Source: Peptoniphilus ovalis (lineage in GTDB: Bacteria > Bacillota > Clostridia > Tissierellales > Peptoniphilaceae). Taken from it: a stretch of DNA of 64,000 nucleotides. A program made the translations under genes and the position numbers. The notes under the pieces are model-generated. The model was not told the DNA's origin. It made no database searches and was given only the letters and a program-made list of their open reading frames with translations. Shown piece by piece: positions 19,755-29,200 of this stretch (positions are counted from its first letter, which is position 1; each line of letters begins with the position of its first letter). The DNA lies in contig NZ_JAHLQO010000006.1 in the NCBI RefSeq assembly GCF_018919265.1, positions 62,001 to 126,000 on the forward strand, written 5' to 3'.

Positions 19755-20507
19755 ATGTCAAAAAACTTTGAAATACTAAATAAAGAAATTAATGAAAATA
19801 ATATAATAGCAAATCTTTTTATATTTCCATTTGCAGGTGGTGGAGTGTCTGCCTTTAGAAAATGGAAAGATGAGTTTGAAGATATAAAATTATTTGTTGC
19901 CCAGTATCCAGGAAGAGAAAACAGGTTTTCTGAAAAGGCTATAAGTGACATTAACATCTTAGTGGATAGTTTATTTGAAGACATGAAAGAAAATTTTGAT
20001 TTTAGAAAACCTTATCATTTATTTGGACACAGTATGGGAACAAAAATAGTCTATGAATTAGCATTAAGAATTAAAAATTCGGATTACATAAATCCAAGAG
20101 GAATAATTATATCGGGAGGGCGTGCTCCATTATATAAAGAACCTCATCCAATTTATCATCTTGACGATGACGGATTTATAGAAGGCTTGAGAAGATATGA
20201 AGGAACACCAAAAGAAATTCTAACTAATAAGGATTTAATTTCCATTTTCTTACCAACGCTTAGGGCAGATTTTGTAATAGATGAAGACTATCAAGACACA
20301 AAGTTTGAGAAATTAGAATCACCTATACTAGGTTTTATGGGAGATAAAGATCAAGAAATGACCTTAGATGAACTTATAAAATGGCAAGATTATACCACAA
20401 AAGAATTCACTTATAGATATATCGATGGCAAGCATATGTTTGTCAATACATCTCCTGAAAGTGTCATTAAAGAGATAAAAGAGTTTATAAAAGTAAATGA
20501 AAATTGA
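19755..20507 (+). CDS. Type II (editing) thioesterase, YbtT/PchC-like
   Basis: The 250-residue alpha/beta-hydrolase has LFIFPFAGGGVSAFRKW near the N-terminus, the nucleophile motif GHSMG (Ser93) and a C-terminal histidine in DGKHMFVN. These are standard for external thioesterases that clear mischarged carrier proteins of NRPS lines. Unlike the terminal TE domain of the second NRPS, its nucleophile is a normal serine. It is the first gene of the operon, following AAAAAGGTG, and overlaps the phosphopantetheinyl transferase gene by 11 bases. Confidence 0.9.
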   Translation: MSKNFEILNKEINENNIIANLFIFPFAGGGVSAFRKWKDEFEDIKLFVAQYPGRENRFSEKAISDINILVDSLFEDMKENFDFRKPYHLFGHSMGTKIVYELALRIKNSDYINPRGIIISGGRAPLYKEPHPIYHLDDDGFIEGLRRYEGTPKEILTNKDLISIFLPTLRADFVIDEDYQDTKFEKLESPILGFMGDKDQEMTLDELIKWQDYTTKEFTYRYIDGKHMFVNTSPESVIKEIKEFIKVNEN

Positions 20508-21189
20508 AGAATATGAGATAAGAAATACTAAAGATTTTCTTACTTTAGAAAATTTAAAAGCTAAATTATCTAATAATGATTTAATACTAATTAATGCTTA
20601 TACAGACAAATTATTAGAAGAAAAATTACTTTCTTATTTAACTGAAGAGGAGATAATAAAATCAAAGGATTATAAATCAGAAATAGCAAAAATTAATTAT
20701 CTAGTATCAAGGGCAATACTTAATTTAGCCCTAAAAGGTTTACTAGAAAAAGAAATTGATGATTTAACAGTCAAAAGAGATAAAAATAATAAACCTTATT
20801 TAGAAAATACTCTAGGAATAAAGTTTAACATCTCACACACTGAAGGCTTAGTCTTGTTAGCTTTTTCTAAAAGAGAAGTAGGGGTAGATATTGAAAAAAT
20901 AAATTATAAATTTGAGTTTAAGGATATATTAGAAAACTGTTTTACTAAAGATGAAATAACAAATATAGATAACAATATAATAAATTTCTATAGGTATTGG
21001 ACTGCAAAAGAAGCCTATCTTAAATGTGATGGGATTGGTCTTATAAGAAATTTAAAAGAGATTGAAATAATTTCTTTTGAAAATGAATTTATAAAAATTA
21101 ATGATAGTAAAAGGAATACAATAAGCAGATTAAAGTCATTGAACCATGACGACAAATATGTCGGGGCAATATGCTTGGAGGAGAATTAA
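20497..21189 (+). CDS. 4'-phosphopantetheinyl transferase, Sfp type
   Basis: The 230-residue protein shows the Sfp-superfamily motifs: FNISHTEGLV, GVDIE (Asp131) and FYRYWTAKEAYLKCDGIG (Trp168). It would transfer phosphopantetheine from CoA to the aryl-carrier and two peptidyl-carrier domains encoded downstream. The gene overlaps the thioesterase gene at its start and the AMP-ligase start codon at its end (TAATG), so it is tightly coupled in the operon. Its length is normal for the family. Confidence 0.92.
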   Translation: MKIEEYEIRNTKDFLTLENLKAKLSNNDLILINAYTDKLLEEKLLSYLTEEEIIKSKDYKSEIAKINYLVSRAILNLALKGLLEKEIDDLTVKRDKNNKPYLENTLGIKFNISHTEGLVLLAFSKREVGVDIEKINYKFEFKDILENCFTKDEITNIDNNIINFYRYWTAKEAYLKCDGIGLIRNLKEIEIISFENEFIKINDSKRNTISRLKSLNHDDKYVGAICLEEN

Positions 21190-22781
21190 TGAACATTGAA
21201 TTAAAAGAAAAATTGGAAAAATTTTATGATGAACAAGTATGGCCGCATATGACTTTAGGAGAATTTATTGAAGATTGTGCTAAAAAATATAGGGATAAGA
21301 TTGCCTTAGTAGATGGAGTCGTTGAACTTTCATATCAAGAATTAAATAGAAAAGCTTGCCATTATGCCAATGGTTTATTGAAAGCTGGATTTAAAAAGGG
21401 GGATAGAATCGTTCTTCAACTTCCTAATTGTCACGAATTTGTTATTATCCTTTTTGCCATGTTTAAGATTGGTGTGATTCCAGTATTATCACTTCCAGCT
21501 CATAGGAAAAATGAAATAAAGGGAATATTAGAAAAATCAGGGGCAAAAGCATATATAGCTAAGGATAAATATCTTGGCTTTTCATATGTTGATATGATAA
21601 GAGAAGTAAGAGAAGAATTAAATATAGATTTTGAAGTTTATATTCTTGGAGATAATCAAGGATATAAAAATTTTTACAAACTCAATGATAAAGATTATTC
21701 ATCTCAGTATATAGATATTGATTATAAAGAGATGGCTCTACTCATGCTATCGAGTGGAACAACGGGAAGTCCTAAAATGATACCAATGAAACATTGCGAA
21801 TTAATTTGTTCGGCTATAGCAATAGGAAGTGCCCTAAATTATTCAGATGCTACAATATACTTGATGGCATTATCTCTATCTCATAAATTTGTTTTATCTT
21901 ATCCAGGGATAATAGGAGTATTTTATCATGGAGCTAAGTGTGTAATATCTATGACACCAAGTCCTGACGAAATAATTTACAATATAGAAGAGCATAATAT
22001 TAGTACAATGGCTTTAGTTCCAGCTTTAGCAAGTTTATGTATGGATTTTTTAGAGTTCGAAAAAATTAATATTTCATCTTTAAAAATTATACAAGTAGGT
22101 GGATCAGTTTTAGAATATAACAAAGCATTTGAAATCGAAAAGAGTTTTGGGTGTATTATTTCACAATTATATGGAATGACTGAAGGACTAGTTATGTGTA
22201 CGAGATTTGATGATAACATGGACACCAGGCTTAATACTCAGGGCAAACCTGTATCTATTGGTGATAGTGTAAAAATAGTAGATGAGTTTGGAGAAGAAGT
22301 AAATACTGGTGATTATGGTGAATTATTAATAAGGGGGCCGTATACAATGTATGAGTATTACGGTGGAATGAATGATGTTAATAACTCTATATTAGACAAA
22401 GAATTATACTTTAGAACTGGAGATAGAGCTAGAAAGTTATCAAACGAAAACTATCAAATAGCTGGTAGGGTTAAAGAAATGATAATTAAAGGCGGAGAAA
22501 AAATTATTCCTTCTGAATTAGAAAACCTATTGCTAAAGAATAAAAAGATATCAGAAGTTCAAGTAGTCGGAGTTCCTGATGAAATATTAGGAGAAAAAAT
22601 TTGCGTATGTATACTAGAAAAAGACAAAAATTTGATGTTTTCTGAAATCGTTCAAACACTTAAAGAAACTGGTATAGCAGAATTTAAGATTCCAGATTGT
22701 ATGAAGATAATTGATAATTGGCCGCTAACTGCTACGGGAAAAATAGATAGAAAAAGGCTAATAGAGAATTATGGAAATTAG
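21189..22781 (+). CDS. Aryl-acid AMP ligase (YbtE/DhbE-like) loading the NRPS
   Basis: ATG 21189 follows GGAGGAG and overlaps the previous stop; an upstream in-frame ATG at 21171 is less likely. The 530-residue ANL enzyme has SSGTTGSPK near residue 188, YGMTEG, FRTGDRAR and the C-terminal lysine motif TATGKIDRKRL. The N-terminus (FYDEQVWPHMTLGEFIEDCA) is of the YbtE/EntE stand-alone type. The aryl-pocket motif reads SHKFVLSYPG (His232, Lys233, Tyr238). DhbE has HNYPLSSPG there, with Asn235 binding the 2-hydroxyl, and salicylate enzymes keep that Asn. Lys and a bulky Tyr suggest a different acid or a rearranged pocket. It should adenylate the starter acid and load it on the N-terminal carrier domain of the next protein. 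Confidence 0.88.
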   Translation: MNIELKEKLEKFYDEQVWPHMTLGEFIEDCAKKYRDKIALVDGVVELSYQELNRKACHYANGLLKAGFKKGDRIVLQLPNCHEFVIILFAMFKIGVIPVLSLPAHRKNEIKGILEKSGAKAYIAKDKYLGFSYVDMIREVREELNIDFEVYILGDNQGYKNFYKLNDKDYSSQYIDIDYKEMALLMLSSGTTGSPKMIPMKHCELICSAIAIGSALNYSDATIYLMALSLSHKFVLSYPGIIGVFYHGAKCVISMTPSPDEIIYNIEEHNISTMALVPALASLCMDFLEFEKINISSLKIIQVGGSVLEYNKAFEIEKSFGCIISQLYGMTEGLVMCTRFDDNMDTRLNTQGKPVSIGDSVKIVDEFGEEVNTGDYGELLIRGPYTMYEYYGGMNDVNNSILDKELYFRTGDRARKLSNENYQIAGRVKEMIIKGGEKIIPSELENLLLKNKKISEVQVVGVPDEILGEKICVCILEKDKNLMFSEIVQTLKETGIAEFKIPDCMKIIDNWPLTATGKIDRKRLIENYGN

Positions 22782-22804
22782 AATATTTGAGAGGAGAAGA
22801 AAGA

Positions 22805-25800
22805 ATGCCTGATTTATACGATTTATTAAATGAAATTAAAATTCAAGTTAAAAGTTATATAAATAAAGATGATATAAAAAATCATGATAATTTAATAGAG
22901 TTGGGAATAACTTCAGTAAATGTTATGGGAATAATAAGTAAATTAAGAAGGCACAATATTAATGTATCGTTTTCTAAATTAATGGAAAAGCCATGTTTTG
23001 CTGAATGGGAAGTTGCAATAAAAAATGCTCGTAAATTAAATAATCCAAATAATTCTAATAAAAAAGTCATAGGAAACAAACTGTTTGAATTAACTGATAT
23101 TCAGTATGCTTATCTTGTAGGTGGTCATGATAATCAAATACAAGGAGGAGTAGGTTGCCACGCCTATATTGAAATAGATGGAAAAGAAATAGATTGTAAA
23201 AGATTGAATGATGCATGGAATAAACTTCAATATAGACATCCAATGCTTAGAGCAAGGTTCACAGAGGATGGAAAACAAGAAATATTAGATAAACCTTTTG
23301 GCGAAGAAATTGAAGTTTTTGATTTATCTAATTTAGATGAAGAAGATACCAAAATTAGACTAGATGAAATACGAGAAAATTTATCTCATAGAAAACTCAG
23401 AGTAAAAATGGGAGAAGTCGCAGGATTAAAACTTGCAAATCTGTCACAGAATAGAAATAAAATTTTCTTTGATTTAGATTTACTTGTTGCCGATGTCATG
23501 AGTATGAGTATTCTTTTGAAAGAATTAGGAGAATCGTATTTAGGAAAAGAATTAGACAATCTAAACAATTATACCTTTAAAGATTATATAAACAATCTTG
23601 AAGTAGACTCTGAAATTTATAAAAAAGACCAACAGTTTTGGAAAGAAAAAATAGACTCATTTGAGATAGAAAGACCTAATTTACCATTAAAGAAAGCTCC
23701 TGAACAAATTAAAGAAACGAGATTTACTAGAAGGAAACGAGTTATTGAAAAAGATAAATGGAGCAAAATAAAAGAGCTTGCAGCAAGCTATAAATCTACA
23801 CCATCAATGGTTTTATTAACTGCGTATGCTTTAATTCTAGAAAGATGGACTAACCAAGATAAGTTTTTTATAAACTTACCATTATTTAATAGAGATCTTT
23901 CAAATGAAAACTTAAAAGCTATGGTAGCAGATTTTACAAATATCTTATTAGTAGAGCATGAAAGAAAAAATGATACTTCTTTTCTAGAAACTTTGAATAG
24001 AATAAGCAAAACCTTTATAGAAAATGCCAGCCATTCATATTATAGTGGAGTTCAAGTTCAAAGAGATATATCAAAATCACAGGGTACAAGCCTTAATGTA
24101 GCACCTGTAGTTTTTGCGTGCAACATAGACTATCCAATAGAAACTGAAATTTCAAGGAAAGCTTTGGGCAAAATTACATATATGGTATCACAAACTCCAG
24201 GAGTATGGTTAGATTTCCAATCATATATAAAAGATGGAGATTTAGTATTATGCTGGGACAGTGTAGATGAACTTTTCCCTGAAAATATGTTAGATGACAT
24301 GTTAAATTCTTTAGAAGAACAACTTTTAAGACTAACAGAAAAGGAAAATTGGGAAAGCAAATTTGATGTACTATCAGAAAATCAAAAACTAGCAAGAGAA
24401 AAAGAGCTTAAATCAATTCTTCCATTAAACTTTCCTGATGAGAGATTATATGATGGATTTATAAAAAATGTAAAAGAAAATCCAAACAAAATTGCAATTA
24501 TAGATTCAGAATCTAAAGAAGAAATATCTTATATAGACTTATATGAAAAATCCTTAAATGTAGCAGGATATTTAAAGGAAAATGGAATAAAAAAGGGAGA
24601 CTATGTAGGCATTACTCTCCCAAGATCAAGCAAGCAAATTTACGCTATATTTGGAATACTTTTTTCTGGAGCGGCATATGTTGCTGTTGGAATAAATCAG
24701 CCTAGCGAAAGACGAACTAAAATATACGAACAAATTGGTATAAAGTTTGTCATCAGTGAAAATAAAACAATAGAAAATTGCAAACTAGATACGGGAGAAG
24801 TTTCTTTAATTGACTTAGACAAAGCTATAGACAAATCCTTAGGTCTTGATAAGCCTATAGAAGTAAGTCCTTTTGACTCAGCCTATATAATAATGACATC
24901 AGGTACTACAGGAGTGCCAAAGGGTGTTGAGATTATGCATACAAGTGCCATTAATACTATTAATGATTTAAATGAAAAATATTCTATTAATTCAAATGAT
25001 ACGTTACTTATGGTATCAGCAATAGACTTTGACTTATCAGTATATGATATTTTTGGAATACTTGGTGTAGGTGGAACTCTAATAACAACTAATGAAGATA
25101 ATTATCGTAATCCTGATGAGTGGATTAGAATTATTGAAAAATATAAGGTAAGTGTGTGGGACTCTGTACCTATACTTTTTGACATGCTCGTAACTATGGC
25201 AGAGAGTGAAAAGAAAAACTTACCACTTAGAATTGTTATGTTATCGGGAGATTGGATAGCAAAAGACTTACCAGGAAGATTTTATAAGATAAGCGAAAAA
25301 GAAAATTCTATAGTTGTTGCTATGGGTGGTGCAACGGAAGCTTCAATCTGGTCAAATTATTTAAATGTGCCGAGACAAATACCTAAAGATTGGATTTCCA
25401 TTCCTTATGGAAGACCACTTAAAAACCAAGTCTATAGAGTAGTAGATGAATTAGGTAGAATATGCCCTAATTATGTTAAGGGAGAACTTCTAATTGGTGG
25501 AGTTGGTGTTGCTAAATGCTACCATGGAGATGAAGAACTAACTAATAGAAAGTATTTTGAAGAAGATGGACTTAGATGGTATAGAACTGGAGATAATGGA
25601 AGATTTTGGAATGATGGTACTATTGAATTTCTTGGAAGGAAAGATACTCAAGTAAAAATTAAAGGACATAGAATTGAACTTGGTGAGGTTGAGTCTGTAC
25701 TTAAAGGATTTCCTGATATCATTGATTGCTGTGCGAGCGTTATAAATTGTCATAATTCAATGAAAATTGGATTATATATTGTATGTAATAGCAATAACTT

Positions 25801-26245
25801 CAATATAAATAATTTAAAAGAAAGATTAGATAGAATTCTTCCAAGGTTTATGATTCCAGAGGAATATTATATTTGTAATAGCAGAAAAATTACAAAAAAT
25901 GGCAAACTTGATCGAGAAGAGATTAAAAAAATAATAGTAAACGAATCGTTAAAAGTTGAAAAAGTTGTCCAAAACAACTTAAACCCCAAATTAACCGATA
26001 CAGAAGTTTACTTAATAAATTTATTTAAAAATAAATTAAGTATAACAGATATAAGGGTAGAGGACAATTTTTTTAAATTGGGAGGGGATAGTTTAGCAGC
26101 AATATCTATTATTAGTGAAATAAATTCGGATTTTATGTTGAAGGAAAAGATTTCTATAAATAAGATTTTTAAATTTCCAACTATTAAACAATTATCAAAG
26201 GAAATTGACACCTTGATTCAAGATGTAGAAATCTACGAAATTTAA
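22805..26245 (+). CDS. NRPS ArCP-Cy-A(Cys)-PCP, PchE/HMWP2-like
   Basis: ATG 22805 follows GGAGAAG; an in-frame TTG at 22787 overlaps the ribosome-binding site. The 1146-residue protein starts with an aryl-carrier domain (ELGITSVNVMG, Ser37). A heterocyclisation domain follows, with DLLVADVMS at residues 225-233 in place of the condensation HHxxxDG. The adenylation domain has TSGTTGVPKG near 698, FDLSVYDIFG near 741, GGATEASIWS near 840 and YRTGDNGRF near 925. The C-terminal PCP has LGGDSL (Ser1096). FDLSVYDIFG and SVWDSVP are typical of cysteine-activating domains paired with Cy domains. It should make an aryl-thiazoline thioester. There is no epimerase-like insertion such as PchE has. Confidence 0.93.
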   Translation: MPDLYDLLNEIKIQVKSYINKDDIKNHDNLIELGITSVNVMGIISKLRRHNINVSFSKLMEKPCFAEWEVAIKNARKLNNPNNSNKKVIGNKLFELTDIQYAYLVGGHDNQIQGGVGCHAYIEIDGKEIDCKRLNDAWNKLQYRHPMLRARFTEDGKQEILDKPFGEEIEVFDLSNLDEEDTKIRLDEIRENLSHRKLRVKMGEVAGLKLANLSQNRNKIFFDLDLLVADVMSMSILLKELGESYLGKELDNLNNYTFKDYINNLEVDSEIYKKDQQFWKEKIDSFEIERPNLPLKKAPEQIKETRFTRRKRVIEKDKWSKIKELAASYKSTPSMVLLTAYALILERWTNQDKFFINLPLFNRDLSNENLKAMVADFTNILLVEHERKNDTSFLETLNRISKTFIENASHSYYSGVQVQRDISKSQGTSLNVAPVVFACNIDYPIETEISRKALGKITYMVSQTPGVWLDFQSYIKDGDLVLCWDSVDELFPENMLDDMLNSLEEQLLRLTEKENWESKFDVLSENQKLAREKELKSILPLNFPDERLYDGFIKNVKENPNKIAIIDSESKEEISYIDLYEKSLNVAGYLKENGIKKGDYVGITLPRSSKQIYAIFGILFSGAAYVAVGINQPSERRTKIYEQIGIKFVISENKTIENCKLDTGEVSLIDLDKAIDKSLGLDKPIEVSPFDSAYIIMTSGTTGVPKGVEIMHTSAINTINDLNEKYSINSNDTLLMVSAIDFDLSVYDIFGILGVGGTLITTNEDNYRNPDEWIRIIEKYKVSVWDSVPILFDMLVTMAESEKKNLPLRIVMLSGDWIAKDLPGRFYKISEKENSIVVAMGGATEASIWSNYLNVPRQIPKDWISIPYGRPLKNQVYRVVDELGRICPNYVKGELLIGGVGVAKCYHGDEELTNRKYFEEDGLRWYRTGDNGRFWNDGTIEFLGRKDTQVKIKGHRIELGEVESVLKGFPDIIDCCASVINCHNSMKIGLYIVCNSNNFNINNLKERLDRILPRFMIPEEYYICNSRKITKNGKLDREEIKKIIVNESLKVEKVVQNNLNPKLTDTEVYLINLFKNKLSITDIRVEDNFFKLGGDSLAAISIISEINSDFMLKEKISINKIFKFPTIKQLSKEIDTLIQDVEIYEI

Positions 26246-26264
26246 TTATATATTGGAGGATAAC

Positions 26265-29200
26265 ATGAATATTGAAGAAAAACTGAAAAATTTAAAAATA
26301 AAAGGGATAACTGTGTGGAAAGATGGTGAAAAACTTAAGTTTAGTGCTCCTAAAGATAGTATGAATAACAAAATTTTATCTTGGCTTAAAAATAATAAGA
26401 AAGAAATTTTGGACTATTTAGACAATAAGGAAGTTTTATATTATGAAGATACAAAAAATAGATACGAAAGATTTGCATTGACAAATATACAATCATCTTA
26501 TGTAATGGGTAGAAATGAGTACTTTGAGTTGGGTGGAATTGGTTGCCACGCATATATAGAAATAGAATATGATAGCATCTTAGATATTGATAAAATAAAC
26601 AAAGCATGGAATTTGGTAATAAAAAAACATGATATGCTTAGGGCTGTAGTTTTTGAAGATGGAACTCAAATTGTTCAGGAACATGTGCCAAATATTTTAG
26701 TTGAAAGTATAAAAATTGGTGATGGAGAGGTTAGTAAGTTTAGAAAAGACTTAGAATTTAAACAATATAAACTGGGGCAATGGCCGATGTGTGAAATTGC
26801 TATTACTCTAAAACCTAATGTATCAGTTATACATTTTTCATTGGATATGTTAATAGCAGATTATAATAGCATAAATATTATATTAAGTGATTTAGAATAT
26901 TTTTATAAAAATCCTAACAGCTATGTCAATTTTCCAAGCAAGTATAGAGATGTATTTAAGTATCAAGAAAAAGCAATAACTAGTTCTAAAAATAAAAATC
27001 AAGATGAAGAATACTGGTCTAAAAAATTAGATGTTATTTATGAAGCTCCTAATTTACCCATACTTTCACAGAATAATGGTGTAAAAACTTTTAGCCAAAA
27101 ATCAATACAACTAAATAATTTTGAATGGGATAAAATATGTGCAATTTCTAAGATAAATAATATTACCCCATCAGTTTTAATAATGTCAGTGCTAACTGAA
27201 ACGATAGCATATTGGTCGACAAATAAAAAATTTAGTATAAATACTACTTTCTTTAACAGACCCCAAATAGTAGATGATATTGATTCTGTAGTAGGCGATT
27301 TTACGGATGTTAATATAACATCTATAAATATGGATTATAGTAAGACATTTTTAGAAAGAACAAAGATTTTACAAGATGATTTATGGACTGATTTAGAACA
27401 CAAAGAAGTTTCAGGTGTTGAAGTTTTGAGAAAATTGAGTAAAAAAAGAAAACAAAACATCATTATACCAGTAGTTTTTACTAGCACAATAGGGTTATCA
27501 AATAGCAACACAATACTTTCGAATAGAAAGATTATTTACAGAATAAGTCAAACTCCACAGGTATATTTAGATTGTCAAATTATGGAAGAAAATAATGGAG
27601 TTAAAATTAATTGGGATATTAGGGATGGTGTATTTAAAAAGAAAATTATTGATGATATGTTTGAATGCTTTACTAACATAATTGAAAATTTTAAATCAGA
27701 TAAAAATATTTTAGATAACAAGATTGTTACTAAATTAAGTAAAAGCAGTTTAGATACAAGAAAAACAGTAAATGATACATTTGAAAGCTTTAATATAAAA
27801 AGATTAGAAGATTGTTATTTTGACTCATTGAAAGAGCATAAAAATAAAACGGCATTGATTTGCGACAACAAAGAATACACATACGAAGAGTTTAATAAAT
27901 ATGTATACTCAATTTTTAAAAATTTAGAAAAAAATGGAATAACTAAGGGAGATAGAGTCATTATTGATATCCCTAAAAGCGTTTGGCAAGTTGCATCTGT
28001 AATAGCAACTTTGGCTATTGGCGCTGTGTATATTCCTATTAACACTTCGCAACCAATAAAAAGAAAAGAAAGAATAATTGAAAATTCTGATGCTAAAATA
28101 ATTTTATCGTTTAATAGCACAAATTTAAATGAATTTAATACAAAGATTATAGATTTGAGAGAATGCATAATTTATCAAAACGTAGAATATGAATATTGGA
28201 AAAACAAGAGAAAATCATATGATGATGAAGCTTATATAATTTTTACATCAGGGACAACTGGAGACCCAAAAGGAGTTGTGATTACACATAGAGCGGCTAT
28301 TAACACTATAATTGATGTTAATAAAAAATATAAAATTAACGAAAATGATGTATTTTTAGGTCTAGCAAATCTTTCTTTTGATCTATCAGTATATGATATT
28401 TTTGGTTCATTTCTTGCGGGTGGGACTTTAGTATTACCAGACTCAAAAACATTAAAAGATCCAAATATTATATACAATCAAATGTTGTTATATAGAGTTA
28501 GCGTTTGGAATTCAGTACCAGCTCAAATGCAACTTATAACTAACTTCTTAGCTATGTCTAAGAATTTAAGGAGAAGTGAGTTTTTAAGAACTATAATACT
28601 ATCAGGTGATTGGATTCCGATCGATCTTCCTGAAAAAATATATAGTGAGTTTCCTAATGCACAAGTAATAAGTATGGGAGGTGCTACTGAAGCTTCGATA
28701 TGGTCTATCTATCATGTGGTTAGCAAACAAGAAACATTCCTAAATAGTGTTCCATATGGCACACCTTTAGCTAATCAAAAGTTTTATATATTAAACGAAG
28801 CAATGGAAGATTGTCCAGATTATGTTGTAGGAAGTTTGTATATATCAGGAACAGGGCTTTCTGTAGGTTACTTAAATGATGAGAAACTTAATGCTGAAAA
28901 ATTCAAGACTTTAGGCAATGATGGAGAGCGAATTTATAGAACAGGAGACATTGGTTATTATTTGCCTAATGGTGACATTATTTTTTGTGGTAGAGAGGAT
29001 GGAGATTCACAAATAAAAATACATGGTCATAGAATTGAGTTATCCGAAATTAAATCTGCTTTATTGGAAAACAAAGATATTGATTCAGCTGAAGTGTTTA
29101 CAATTGATGTAGATAGTTTAGAAAAGAAAATTTGCGCAGCCATTTTACCAAAAAAGATAATAATCAATGATGATTTATTGGATAGAAATGAAGAGGTAAA

